Numbered from the stretch's first letter, positions 1 to 8,760 are shown. The stretch is DNA of 64,000 nucleotides from Paenibacillus camelliae (GCF_023715345.1 NZ_JAMBNY010000003.1:62001-126000), one strand, 5' to 3'. Numbers and translations: made by a program. Notes: a model not told the origin generated them from the sequence alone.

Positions 1-241
1 CTAGCTTTTCAGATGTTTGCTGCAAGCTTTGTGCAGCAACCTCGGATACCTTTTCTTCCATAGCTTTACTCGATACAAAATAAGAAACAAGACCTACTGT
101 TATAACAGCAACAACCATGCTCAAAACAAAAAACAAAAATAGCTTAGTTCCAATCGTTTTCAATCGATTTGGACGAATCGCTGTTTTTCGCTCCGGCTTG
201 TAAGCGCCTACATTATTGTGCACTTGCTTTCTTTTGCTCAT
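1..241 (-). CDS. Methyl-accepting chemotaxis protein, N-terminal fragment (cut by window edge)
   Basis: Only the first 80 residues lie in the window. A basic N-terminus (about residues 1-28) is followed by one membrane helix (about 31-55, rich in V, F, L and A) and the start of an extracytoplasmic segment with EEKVSEVAAQSLQQTSEKL, which resembles the periplasmic helix of chemoreceptors with a dCache or four-helix sensor. The ATG at 239-241 follows a good ribosome site (CAGGAGGC, 7 bases away), so the start is secure. Methyl-accepting proteins pass ligand signals to CheA/CheW. The receptor identity is inferred from the N-terminal layout only; a membrane histidine kinase is the main alternative. 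Confidence 0.6.
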   Translation of the reverse strand, partial: MSKRKQVHNNVGAYKPERKTAIRPNRLKTIGTKLFLFFVLSMVVAVITVGLVSYFVSSKAMEEKVSEVAAQSLQQTSEKL

Positions 242-260
242 GTGAAAGCCTCCTGTTACG

Positions 261-285
261 GTTAATAAATTAGTTATTTATTAAC
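261..285. promoter_or_regulatory. Perfect 10-bp dyad upstream of the chemoreceptor ribosome site
   Basis: GTTAATAAAT and ATTTATTAAC are exact inverted copies separated by TAGTT, six bases upstream of the GGAGG of the chemoreceptor gene. A second, 9-bp AT-rich dyad (AATATAAAT / ATTTATATT) lies at 317-347. Position suggests an operator or a 5'-leader hairpin. The AT richness means chance cannot be excluded. Confidence 0.35.
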
Positions 286-420
286 ATACATGTTACTACA
301 GGAGTGTTGAACTTACAATATAAATGTTAACAAATAATATTTATATTAATGTTATTACAGCAGCATTGAGCAGTCTATTCGTAATCGTTCCAAAGTTTTA
401 TCACATGCTAACTCATTTAA

Positions 421-463
421 AATGAAAAAGGAGCCTCTGTACTTACTAACATTAGGCTCCTCC
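421..463 (-). terminator. Intrinsic terminator after the alpha/beta hydrolase gene
   Basis: GGAGCCT (430-436) pairs with AGGCTCC (454-460). Read on the minus strand the stem is followed by CTTTTTCATTTT, so it ends transcription of the hydrolase gene whose stop is at 531. Confidence 0.6.
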
Positions 464-530
464 TGCACTTATGAGCTAATAATGAGCTGCTATTATACAT
501 GAAGTTTAATAGAGACGATAGGAACGCTTG

Positions 531-1334
531 TTAGGATGAGCTGCCAGTTGATAGACCGAGCCATTCTAGCAGTATCCGGTTGAATCTATCCCTTTCCTCC
601 CAGAAGCCGCCATGTCCGCTATAAAGCAGCGGTACAAGCTGAGAGGTTGGCAGCTGCTTATGCAATGCTTCTGCCTGCGAGAAAGGAACAACCTGATCGT
701 GGATGCCATGTATAATTAGCGTCGGCACTTGAATAGCGGGCAGGTCTGCGTGAAGATCCGCCTCACTTAGCAGCTTCATAATCGCTGCGGTTGACCAGCC
801 AGAAGCCTCTAGACCTAGATCAAAAAACCATTGCTGAAACGATCTCGTCGCATATTGAAAGAAGAACATATTGGTCAGGTCATTCAGCATATTCGGGCGA
901 TCATTCAGCGTCTGCTCAATAATTGGGTTGGCAACCTCGGGAGGAAGCCCAGTCGGTACAGCTGCATCCACAAGCACTAAACCAGACACACCATAGCCTT
1001 TATGACGAGACATATAACGGGTAGCAATGGCACCACCTGTTGAGTGTCCAAGCAATATGACATTGGTAATGCCCATCGTGTCGATAACCGCGCGCAAATC
1101 ATCCGCCAATCGATCAAAGTTATAGCCAAAGTAAGGCTTGTCGGATTGACCAAAGCCTCTCCAATCTAAGCCGATACAGCGAACGCCATACTGAGGAAGC
1201 ACGTCGAATTGATATTCAAATTGCTTATGGCTGAGCGGCCAGCCGTGAATAAATAGGATCGTCGTCTTTCCTTCAGGATTCAAATCCTGTACAAACAGCC
1301 TTATGCCTTGCTCCACCTCTACATAATAACCCAT
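531..1334 (-). CDS. Alpha/beta-fold hydrolase
   Basis: A 267-residue single-domain hydrolase. The oxyanion-side HG lies at residues 30-31 (LFIHGWPLS), the nucleophile elbow is GHSTGG with Ser98, and the family places the acid at Asp213 (HGIHDQVVP) and the base at His241 (YSGHGGF), so the triad looks complete. The pattern HGWPLS...DWRGFGQSDKP is typical of the non-heme haloperoxidase/esterase branch, but the substrate cannot be read from sequence. No signal peptide, so it is cytoplasmic. A GGAAGGA ribosome site precedes the ATG. It is flanked by its own terminator and that of the GH3 gene and is probably monocistronic. Confidence 0.85.
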   Translation of the reverse strand: MGYYVEVEQGIRLFVQDLNPEGKTTILFIHGWPLSHKQFEYQFDVLPQYGVRCIGLDWRGFGQSDKPYFGYNFDRLADDLRAVIDTMGITNVILLGHSTGGAIATRYMSRHKGYGVSGLVLVDAAVPTGLPPEVANPIIEQTLNDRPNMLNDLTNMFFFQYATRSFQQWFFDLGLEASGWSTAAIMKLLSEADLHADLPAIQVPTLIIHGIHDQVVPFSQAEALHKQLPTSQLVPLLYSGHGGFWEERDRFNRILLEWLGLSTGSSS

Positions 1335-1410
1335 TCATTCCTTCCGCCCTTCTATATACGATATGTGCTAAATATATTCAATATAGGCTGGGCTAATGTC
1401 ATAAGGAGCG

Positions 1411-1467
1411 CAAAACAAAGAAGGATGAGTATGCATTAGGGCGCACCCCTCTGCATGACTCATCCTT
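1411..1467 (-). terminator. Long-stem terminator after the GH3 gene
   Basis: AAGGATGAGTATGCA (1421-1435) pairs with TGCATGACTCATCCTT (1452-1467) with one bulge; on the minus strand the stem runs into CTTTGTTTTG. It closes the GH3 transcription unit. Confidence 0.65.
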
Positions 1468-1510
1468 CCTGAAAGATCTATTGAGTATTGTATGATTGCA
1501 AATTAGTCTA

Positions 1511-4294
1511 TTAAACTTTGTTAAATTGAATCCAATCGATGACCATACCCGGCTTCGTGAATTCTAGCTTCAGCTCGTAGTTGCCCGCTTCAAGCTCAAC
1601 CTTTACGAGCTTTTGCTTAATCCATTTGCCGTCTGTACCATTCGTCTGAATCGTCGTTGCCAGCTGCTCATTAAGCCATATATTACATGCGCTTTGTGCA
1701 GTATTCACATGCGGTGACATAATATGAACGATAATTCGATACTGACCACTTTCCGGTACCTTCATATAGACCGATGAATCAATACTTGGCTTAATCTGAG
1801 CATCAACAGCGAGATCGTGTGCCTCTGCTGGAGAAAGCGCAGCATTCGCTTTTAGTGAATCAACCGCTTCGTTAAACTGCTGTTCTCTCGTAAAGACAAG
1901 CGCGTTCATAATGAATTTACAAATATTGATCGCACTGCGCTGCAGCTCAGCACGCGTTAATGTGCCATTAGCAAGCGATGCCATCGTATTATCATCATGC
2001 GAGTTAATCTCTGCACCGTAGTTGTTAACAACCATATAAAGATCGTTCTGTGCACGAATCATAAAGTTCGTATTGCGAGCATCTGCCGGGCCGCCATTAA
2101 TGACATCATTCATAAGCGCCCACCAATCCGTCATAACGATGCCATCAAAGCCCCATTCGCCTCGTAGAATCGTCGTATTCAAATCATAGTTCGAAGCAGA
2201 CCAATGACCATTGATCGGGTTGTAGGACGTCATAATGGAATTCGCACCTGCCTCCTTGACCGCAATCTCAAAGCCCTTCAAGTAAATCTCACGAACAGCA
2301 CGCTCGGATACTACCGCATTGACCTTCGTACGATATTGCTCCTGATTGTTGCAGGCAAAATGCTTCAAGGTAGCCGTTGATCCGCCTTCGATAATTCCTC
2401 TCGTGCATGCTGCTGCAAAGATACCAGTAACATATGGATCCTCTGAGAAATACTCAAAATTACGGCCATTCAATGGACTGCGACGAATGTTCATGCCCGG
2501 CCCAAGCAGCGTATCGATGCCGTTTCTAACGAGCTCCTGTCCTTCCATGATGTAAAGCTTCTCAATTAGCTCCACATCCCACGTTGCTGCAAGCAGCGTA
2601 CCAATGGAAACCTGAGTTGCCTTATGACCGCTGTCCATTCGAATACCAGATGGTCCATCAGCAGTACATGCAACTGGAATACCAAAGTTATACAGCGCAT
2701 CACTTACACCACCGAACGCCGATGCAGTACCAGGTGTAACAAGCGGGCTGCTCATTCCTTCTCCGCGCACGATCGTCGCTAGATCATCGTCACTTAGCTG
2801 GGCAATAAATTGCTCCATCGTCACACGGCCTTCTTTAACATCCTTCAGCTTGTAGCCTTGATCTCCTGTAGGCGTAATCTCCTTCGGCAAATTGCTCTCA
2901 ATGCGCTCCTTAAGCGAAATTCGCTGCTTCGGCACATCCACATACGTCAGCTCGTAGGTGCCATCTGCTTGCAATGCACCTGGCTTCATACGCTTAAAGT
3001 CTGCCGTTGGTGCTAGCGCTTCACTTAGCTGCTCTACGACACGAAGCTCGTTAATAACAAACGCTGATTTCCCTTCAAATTGTACCTTCTGGGCGCGCTT
3101 CACACTGTTTCCTATATAGAAAACATACTCCCCCGCTTCCAGCACATACGCTGAACGGTGTCCTGTAAAGCCCCCATCATCGTAGGAAGCCATTGCATTG
3201 ACTGGGAAGCGAATGACTAGCTTGTCGCTTTCACCAGGCTGCAGCTCCTTCGTTTTGGCGAAGCCAACGAGCGCTTTTACGGGCTGACCTAGCTTGCCTT
3301 GTGGTGCTCCTGCATACATCTGAACGACTTCCTTGCCGCTATACGTACTACCGGTATTCGTTACATTCACCGCGATCTCGATAAATTCCTTGCCATCGTT
3401 CAACGTTAACACTGCATCCTCAGGTGCGATGCTGAACGTCGTGTAGGACAAGCCGTAACCAAATTCATACTGAACCTTATCTGGGCAGAACGTCTCAAAA
3501 TAGCGATAGCCTACATAAATATCCTCTTCGTAGACACTTTCGATCTCACTACCGTAGTTTTTAGTCGATGGATAGTCCTCGATGGAGTAAGCAATCGTAT
3601 CAGTCAGCTTACCACTTGCTGTAACCTCGCCGACAAGCACATCAGCAATGGCATTGCCACCCTCCATACCGCCATGCCATGCATACATGACAGCTGCGAT
3701 TGGATGAACATAATCGTCATTCATCCAGCTCATATCTATAATATTGGAAACGTTGAGTACTACGATCGTTTGTTCAAAATGATTCGTTACAGCCTTTAGC
3801 ATTTCGCTCTCTTCTTCGGTTAGACGATAGCTGCCAGGCTTGTCTGCATTATCCTGATCCTCGCCTGCCGTACGTCCAATAACAACGATCGCTTTAGAGG
3901 AAGCCGCTCTAGCTTCGGCAACGATCTCATCTGTAAGTGGCATCTCCTTCTGATGCCATGGCTCTGCAGCCCAGCCGCCGCCGCCGTTATCGAAAGGATT
4001 TTGCTCGATCCATTGCTCATAGATGCCAGCAAGCTTCTCATTAACTTGAATCTGCTTCTTAGAGCGTAAGCCGTCCAGCAAATTCGTCGTGTGCGTCACA
4101 TGCACACTGCCGCCTGAGCCTGTACCACTGCGATAGTAGTTGACTTGAATTCTCCCAAAAATCGCTACTTGCTCACCTTGCTTAAGAGGCAACGCTTGGT
4201 CTTCATTTTTTATGAGTACCGCCCCTTGTGCTGCCACCTCTCTACTAAACTCCGCAAATCCTGGCAATGGAATGCCTAATGTCTCTGTATTCAA
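1511..4294 (-). CDS. Glycoside hydrolase family 3 enzyme with reversed domain order
   Basis: A 927-residue GH3 beta-glycosidase, predicted cytoplasmic (no signal peptide). The usual order is swapped: the GH3 C-terminal alpha/beta sandwich comes first (about residues 10-285, GAVLIKNEDQALPL... to ...YEFGYGLSYTTF), then a fibronectin-III-like domain (about 300-405), then the catalytic TIM barrel (about 495-790), then a roughly 90-residue beta-rich tail resembling a carbohydrate-binding module. The nucleophile is Asp723 in VMTDWW; KHFACNN (644-650) and the GPGMNIRRSPLNGRNFEYFSEDP stretch in two parts line the sugar pocket. Such reversed enzymes are known from Ruminococcus and Butyrivibrio. The start is TTG, 7 bases after GGGAGTGG. 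Beta-glucosidase or beta-xylosidase activity is inferred; substrate unknown. Confidence 0.9.
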   Translation of the reverse strand: MNTETLGIPLPGFAEFSREVAAQGAVLIKNEDQALPLKQGEQVAIFGRIQVNYYRSGTGSGGSVHVTHTTNLLDGLRSKKQIQVNEKLAGIYEQWIEQNPFDNGGGGWAAEPWHQKEMPLTDEIVAEARAASSKAIVVIGRTAGEDQDNADKPGSYRLTEEESEMLKAVTNHFEQTIVVLNVSNIIDMSWMNDDYVHPIAAVMYAWHGGMEGGNAIADVLVGEVTASGKLTDTIAYSIEDYPSTKNYGSEIESVYEEDIYVGYRYFETFCPDKVQYEFGYGLSYTTFSIAPEDAVLTLNDGKEFIEIAVNVTNTGSTYSGKEVVQMYAGAPQGKLGQPVKALVGFAKTKELQPGESDKLVIRFPVNAMASYDDGGFTGHRSAYVLEAGEYVFYIGNSVKRAQKVQFEGKSAFVINELRVVEQLSEALAPTADFKRMKPGALQADGTYELTYVDVPKQRISLKERIESNLPKEITPTGDQGYKLKDVKEGRVTMEQFIAQLSDDDLATIVRGEGMSSPLVTPGTASAFGGVSDALYNFGIPVACTADGPSGIRMDSGHKATQVSIGTLLAATWDVELIEKLYIMEGQELVRNGIDTLLGPGMNIRRSPLNGRNFEYFSEDPYVTGIFAAACTRGIIEGGSTATLKHFACNNQEQYRTKVNAVVSERAVREIYLKGFEIAVKEAGANSIMTSYNPINGHWSASNYDLNTTILRGEWGFDGIVMTDWWALMNDVINGGPADARNTNFMIRAQNDLYMVVNNYGAEINSHDDNTMASLANGTLTRAELQRSAINICKFIMNALVFTREQQFNEAVDSLKANAALSPAEAHDLAVDAQIKPSIDSSVYMKVPESGQYRIIVHIMSPHVNTAQSACNIWLNEQLATTIQTNGTDGKWIKQKLVKVELEAGNYELKLEFTKPGMVIDWIQFNKV

Positions 4295-4592
4295 AATCTA
4301 CCACTCCCAATTTCAAATTTAGTGCTGCCATTGAATAGAAATTGTAAATCACTTCATAAAAATGCTATAAAGTTTTCCAGTTATTCATCATTATTATAGA
4401 GTAAGTTCGTTATATCTTATAGACATTATTATAAATGGGCGCACTCCTCACGTTCTACTATCACATTTTAAGCAATAATCAGCTAAATACTAGATATTGA
4501 AACTCAAATTACTCGATCGAGCATACCGAACCGCTACCCATCGTTAATATTTTTGTTAAAAATTATTATTTTTATGTTGTTTCTATTTAAGT

Positions 4593-4610
4593 TAAGTATT
4601 AATATACTTA
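4593..4610. promoter_or_regulatory. Dyad TAAGTAT-TAAT-ATACTTA, candidate operator
   Basis: Exact 7-bp inverted arms separated by four bases, 73 bp upstream of the cre site and about 150 bp before the arabinanase start. It does not match the AraR operator pattern I know, so the binding protein is unknown. AT-rich, so moderate doubt. Confidence 0.35.
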
Positions 4611-4665
4611 TTAAGGAATGGAAGGAGCTATAATCGGACAATTCCATTTCCTTAGTGCAACGGTT

Positions 4666-4679
4666 TGAAAGCGTTATCA
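4666..4679 (+). promoter_or_regulatory. CcpA catabolite-responsive element (cre)
   Basis: TGAAAGCGTTATCA matches the Bacillus cre consensus TGWAANCGNTNWCA at every defined position. It lies about 80 bp upstream of the arabinanase start, where bound CcpA would repress under preferred sugars. Confidence 0.7.
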
Positions 4680-4757
4680 ATAAATTTGTGGGGGTGATGA
4701 GCTCGTTAGACTCGTAATGAAGGTATGGAAATTCATAAGTAAAGGAGAATGATATCC

Positions 4758-5726
4758 ATGCAACACGTACGATCACACAAAACAATGCTTACATCTGCGC
4801 TGCTTGCCATCATGCTTTTTGTTAGCTTAATGCTTCCTGCTAGCGCCGCAACATGGAATTTGACTGGCGATACAAATGTTCACGACCCTTCTTATATTGT
4901 CGAGAACGGAACGGGAACACATTGGGTGTTCAGTACAGGAGAAGGTCTTCAAGTGCTGTGGTCATCCGATGGAAAGCATTACAACCGCTCCCTCCCAATC
5001 TTCACATCAAGACCTTCCTGGTGGAGCCAATATGTGCCGAACCATACTGGCTTGGATGTATGGGCCCCTGATATTTTCTACTATAACGGTACCTACTACC
5101 TGTATTATTCAATTTCTACCTTCGGCTCAAGAGTATCCGCCATCGGCCTTGTGACAACGAATTCAATCTCTGGCGGTGTATGGACGGATCGCGGCATGGT
5201 CATCTCCTCTAACAACTCTACAAACTACAATGCGATCGATGCTAACATCGTGCAGGGACATAACGGCAAGCTCTACATGGCTTTTGGCTCCTGGAGTAAT
5301 GGTATTTATGTCACAGAAATTAGCACCTCAACGATGAAGCCTACCGGCAATTCCTATCGCGTCGCAACCAAGTCAGGTGGCATCGAAGGACCGAGCCTCG
5401 TCTACAACAGCAATACTGGCTATTACTATTTATTCGTCTCAATCGGTACGTGCTGTGCAGGCTTGAACAGTACGTATAAAATTGCGGTCGGGCGTTCAAC
5501 GAGCCCATTTGGTCCGTTTGTTGATAAAAATGGCGTTGATATGAAGAATGGCGGAGGAACCGTCATCGATAGCGGAAACAGTGCGTGGGTAGGCCCTGGC
5601 GGGCAGGATGTGTATGGCACCAATGTCATCGCGCGCCATGCCTATAGCGTTGCCGAAAACGGCGCACCTAAGCTGCTCATTAGCGATCTGTATTGGGATT
5701 CGAGCGGTTGGCCTTACTTTAATTAG
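4758..5726 (+). CDS. abnA: Secreted GH43 endo-alpha-1,5-L-arabinanase
   Basis: Hydrolyses internal alpha-1,5 bonds of pectin-associated arabinan outside the cell. The signal peptide covers residues 1-30 (HKTMLTSALLAIMLF...PASA-A). The five-bladed propeller carries the GH43 triad: Asp43 in VHDPS (base), Asp161 in IDANI (pKa modulator) and Glu210 in IEGPS (acid). The GLDVWAPDIFYYNGTYYLYY segment and length (322 residues) fit bacterial arabinanases. The ATG at 4758 is preferred over 4749 because AAAGGAG lies 10 bases before the former and overlaps the latter. Controlled by the upstream cre site; ends at a strong hairpin. Monocistronic. Confidence 0.92.
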   Translation: MQHVRSHKTMLTSALLAIMLFVSLMLPASAATWNLTGDTNVHDPSYIVENGTGTHWVFSTGEGLQVLWSSDGKHYNRSLPIFTSRPSWWSQYVPNHTGLDVWAPDIFYYNGTYYLYYSISTFGSRVSAIGLVTTNSISGGVWTDRGMVISSNNSTNYNAIDANIVQGHNGKLYMAFGSWSNGIYVTEISTSTMKPTGNSYRVATKSGGIEGPSLVYNSNTGYYYLFVSIGTCCAGLNSTYKIAVGRSTSPFGPFVDKNGVDMKNGGGTVIDSGNSAWVGPGGQDVYGTNVIARHAYSVAENGAPKLLISDLYWDSSGWPYFN

Positions 5727-5804
5727 CGACATGCGAGCTCGATGAATGGCTCAACTAGGCTGATCAGAATTAAGTAACCTAAGATAAAGCAATGATGGGA
5801 CATG

Positions 5805-5845
5805 AAGGTGCTGATCGATCAGTAATAACGATCAGCACCTTTAAC
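5805..5845 (+). terminator. Terminator after the arabinanase
   Basis: AAGGTGCTGATCG (5805-5817) pairs perfectly with CGATCAGCACCTT (5829-5841), followed by TTAACT. It may also slow read-through from the minus-strand lipoprotein gene. Confidence 0.6.
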
Positions 5846-5953
5846 TAACACTTCCTTAAGCTGTTGCTTAAATCGACGATAAACATTGAAAACGTCACCA
5901 TGCTAAAAATATATTTAGCACTATGGCGAATATCTTTTACTAAAGTGGTTGCT

Positions 5954-6454
5954 CTAATATTTCTTCCATTCAATAAGATCAAAACCATAAAGCTTATTAA
6001 TTTCAATATATTCTTGAAATAAATCATCCATCTTTGTAACAATATTATCCTGTGTAGAGTATAAATCAGTACCAATTAGGATGTAGTTTTCCTGTATAAA
6101 GATAAGTAGTTTAGAAGTATTCTTTTCAAAGTAGGGTTCAGTATCATTATTTACTGGGGTAACTTTTTCCCCCAATTCAATTACATATTCCCAATCTTTT
6201 AGCTCAACCTTTTTGGTAGTTACGGGTTGTTTTTTGATTTCATTAAAAGCAGCAATAAAACTATTAACATCATTGATGCTTCTTAGAAATTGAGTTTTAA
6301 TATGATCTTCATTGTTTTGATAAAGCGCAATACCGTTATACTTTAGCTGTTCAATATTAGAATCTTGAGTAGATTCTTTATTTTGACAACCAGTTAAAGC
6401 AGCAAAAAGTATCGTGAAAATCACAATGTAATATAGTAACTTTCTGATATCCAC
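5954..6454 (-). CDS. Small lipoprotein of unknown function
   Basis: I do not recognise the family. The product has a hydrophobic leader (KLLYYIVIFTILFAALTGC) with the lipobox ALTGC, so it should be attached to the membrane at Cys23, then an acidic globular region of about 140 residues. The frame stays open to 6505, but an SD (GGAGGT) sits at 6455-6460 directly against a GTG at 6454; no ATG, GTG or TTG lies at normal distance, so the exact start is uncertain (an unusual ATC at 6448 would be well placed). Base composition is more AT-rich than neighbouring genes, suggesting later acquisition. Confidence 0.6.
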   Translation of the reverse strand: MDIRKLLYYIVIFTILFAALTGCQNKESTQDSNIEQLKYNGIALYQNNEDHIKTQFLRSINDVNSFIAAFNEIKKQPVTTKKVELKDWEYVIELGEKVTPVNNDTEPYFEKNTSKLLIFIQENYILIGTDLYSTQDNIVTKMDDLFQEYIEINKLYGFDLIEWKKY

Positions 6455-6529
6455 ACCTCCAAAATATCGAAAAAGGCCACTGGCAGTAGCCCGCACAACA
6501 CACATACTACGAGCTGGGTATTGAAGAAG

Positions 6530-6637
6530 TCTTTAGAATTTGCACCTTCCGTTACCGATGCAAGCACTGGTCGTGGTGCTCCTGCAGTTTATATGCAAGA
6601 GAATGGACAAATAGTTATCTATCTAACAGCAAGGTAG
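6530..6637 (+). pseudogene. Possible 3' remnant of a lost gene
   Basis: An open plus-strand frame reads LKKSLEFAPSVTDASTG, then RGAPAVYMQENGQIVIYLTAR and a stop at 6635-6637. The residue mix is protein-like, yet there is no start, no ribosome site, and it overlaps the end of the esterase gene by 23 bases on the opposite strand. It could be the tail of a degraded gene; identity unknown. Confidence 0.25.
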
Positions 6638-7727
6638 CGAGGTAACCTGCTAGCTCTTCTGCTGCTTTTACATGCGCAAGCTGACCGGGATGGCTTCTTG
6701 CTCCTACCGTTGCCTCGGTCATGATCGGCAGCTGAAATATGCTGACCTTCTCGTCTCCACTTTCTGCTTTATAGACTTCTACGGCTCGATGAATGGCGGG
6801 CAGCATCGGTATACCTAACATGCCATATGCCCATAGCAGCTGTGCATGCTTATTGCACGAACGAAGCTTGTGTAAAAAAGCTACTGCAGCTGCCTCAAAA
6901 GCTGCAATATCCTCAGAATGATAGCTTGAATTATCTAGCAGTCGCTGCTTATATTGCACTCCTGTATGCTCATCCCTCCATGGCGGCTGATAAAACGCGC
7001 TATTGTCATTCGTACCGAGATTGATAATAACAGCATCCGGCTGCCAGCTTGCAAAATCATTGGGCTGATTCGCACCTAAAGCTTCATTTCTTGCTCCAGA
7101 AAGCAGTCCGCACACCTGCTCATAGTAAAGCGGAAGCGCATGGTTTGGGTTGTTGTCCCAGCTTGTTAGAACACCCCAGCCGCTTTGTGAGAGGACACGA
7201 TAGTCCGCATCTACTAGATCTGCCGTCAGCTTGGTATAATTGTGACTCGCACTAAAGAACATTGGAAGCCAATCTTCCTCCTCACGTGCACCAATCGCGC
7301 CTTCACCAGAAGTAATGCTATCACCAATAAACTCAAGACGGTATCGCTTAGATGGAACAGGCAGCAGCTTGCCGTCCCCTCGCAAAGCATGAAGCTGCAG
7401 CAGACTTCGCTCATCGCCGCTCATCGCTTGGACTTCCTTCATGACACGTACATGTTTTACTTTTCCAGCATTCATTCCACGAAACAGTGTAATCCAGCGT
7501 CGGCCTTTCTCCAGCATCAAGCGACTCACCTCAGCACCATTGATCCATATGCTGATCCATTGCTCGTATTGCTCATAGTCTGATTCAACCTCTAGCAGCA
7601 GCTCGCTTCCTGTTGCATTCAGCTCTATCCCGCTGCCAGTCCAAAACAACGTAAGCGGATTTCGTTCGCTGCTTGTTCGTCCGTGAATTTTAATATGTTC
7701 ATGCTCTATAGCATAGCTATTCACCAT
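6615..7727 (-). CDS. CE2-like carbohydrate esterase (jelly-roll plus SGNH/GDSL domain)
   Basis: A 370-residue two-domain esterase of the type that removes acetyl groups from xylan or oligosaccharides. An N-terminal beta-sandwich (about residues 1-120) precedes the SGNH domain: block I GDSITSGEG with the nucleophilic Ser (residue 137 of this start), block III GTND (Asn240) and block V SHPG with His346. CE2 enzymes often use a Ser-His dyad, which fits. No signal peptide, so it is expected to act on imported acetylated oligosaccharides. The ATG at 7727 is chosen because AGGAG lies 9 bases upstream; an in-frame GTG at 7733 is too close to it. The next gene upstream ends about 55 bp away in the same direction. 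Confidence 0.82.
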   Translation of the reverse strand: MVNSYAIEHEHIKIHGRTSSERNPLTLFWTGSGIELNATGSELLLEVESDYEQYEQWISIWINGAEVSRLMLEKGRRWITLFRGMNAGKVKHVRVMKEVQAMSGDERSLLQLHALRGDGKLLPVPSKRYRLEFIGDSITSGEGAIGAREEEDWLPMFFSASHNYTKLTADLVDADYRVLSQSGWGVLTSWDNNPNHALPLYYEQVCGLLSGARNEALGANQPNDFASWQPDAVIINLGTNDNSAFYQPPWRDEHTGVQYKQRLLDNSSYHSEDIAAFEAAAVAFLHKLRSCNKHAQLLWAYGMLGIPMLPAIHRAVEVYKAESGDEKVSIFQLPIMTEATVGARSHPGQLAHVKAAEELAGYLATLLLDR

Positions 7728-7781
7728 ATTCACTGACTCCTCTCATCCTCATATATAAGTGATTGGTATCATTGGCTGTGA

Positions 7782-8681
7782 CTATTTGCTGACAAGTGAC
7801 TGAATAGCTCGGGAAAGATCTGCATACTGAAACGAGTAATGCTCGCCAAGTAGCTTCTCAGGAATGACGTGTTGACCCTCCAAGAGCAGCATGCTCATTT
7901 CGCCTAGCATCAGCTTCATTAACCCTCCTGGGACAGGGAAGTAGTGAGGTCTATGTAATTGCTCAGCCAGCGTACGTCCAAACTGCTCCATTGTTACCGG
8001 CTGCGGCGCAGTGAAATTTACAGCGCCTTGCATAGTAGAATGGTTTATACAGTGAAGCGCGGCTCCAACGACATCATCAATGTGAATCCAGGACAGTGGC
8101 TGTTGTCCACTGCCAAGTCGCCCTCCAACGAATAGCCTATAGGGCAGCAGCATTTTAGGGAACGCCCCTTCACCTGCACCGAGCACTACACCTAATCGCA
8201 TAAGTACGGTACGGATGCCGCTTTTCATCGCTTCTTGCTCCCACTCATTTACGATATGTGATAGGAAGTCGGTCGGTTCGATAATATCCTGCTCCGTAAA
8301 CTGCCGATCACGGGAAATTCCGTAATAGCCGATGGCGCTAGCATTAATGAGCACTGAAGGCTTCCGCTTCAACGCTCCAATGATTCTAACGATTTCTTTC
8401 GTCGTAGAAAGTCTGCTCTCTAATAACGTCTTCTTTCGCTTGGCTGTCCAGCGACCACTGCTTAGAGACTGACCGGCCAGGTTAACAATCGTGTCGATAC
8501 CTTCAAGCTGCTCCTCTGGTCGATCGCCCTCATGCATCCACCTTATATATGTAACTCCAGGCATTGGCGTAATTCTCTCAGGCTGACGTGATAGAATATA
8601 TACCTCGTGCTGTTGCTCTAGAAAGCCTTTGCACATGGAGCTGCCAATAAATCCTTGACCGCCGGCAATCGCTATTTTCAT
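7782..8681 (-). CDS. TIGR01777-family NAD(P)-binding epimerase-like protein
   Basis: Extended short-chain dehydrogenase fold: the nucleotide-binding GGQGFIGSSM is at residues 7-16, followed by NLAGQSLSSGRW (the family signature), INASAIGYYG, and a C-terminal DUF1731-type segment (LMKLMLGEMSMLLLEGQHVIPEKLL). Length 299 is standard. The reaction of this family is not established; it is often called a sugar nucleotide epimerase without proof. The ATG at 8681 is chosen from AAAGGTGG eight bases upstream and the canonical MKIAIAGG start; the longer frame to 8762 lacks a ribosome site and runs into the GH32 terminator. Confidence 0.85.
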   Translation of the reverse strand: MKIAIAGGQGFIGSSMCKGFLEQQHEVYILSRQPERITPMPGVTYIRWMHEGDRPEEQLEGIDTIVNLAGQSLSSGRWTAKRKKTLLESRLSTTKEIVRIIGALKRKPSVLINASAIGYYGISRDRQFTEQDIIEPTDFLSHIVNEWEQEAMKSGIRTVLMRLGVVLGAGEGAFPKMLLPYRLFVGGRLGSGQQPLSWIHIDDVVGAALHCINHSTMQGAVNFTAPQPVTMEQFGRTLAEQLHRPHYFPVPGGLMKLMLGEMSMLLLEGQHVIPEKLLGEHYSFQYADLSRAIQSLVSK

Positions 8682-8760
8682 AGAACCCACCACCTTTCTC
8701 TCCATTCTAACCATATTATACCTGCCCGCATGCCCCCATGACCACTTATCCCTTTCATAC

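Larger units (their letters stand above)
4295..4757. other. Intergenic control region between GH3 and the arabinanase
   Basis: This 460-bp divergent region has no credible gene. It holds an AT-rich tract with a TATAAT-like hexamer on the minus strand at 4393-4398 (possible GH3 promoter), a 7-bp dyad at 4593-4610 and a cre site at 4666-4679. The small open frame on the minus strand across 4534-4785 runs through these sites and is not credible. Confidence 0.6.

Noticed and set aside
4534-4785. 83-residue minus-strand frame across the arabinanase control region
   Set aside because: Crosses the cre site, the dyad and the arabinanase signal peptide; no ribosome site.
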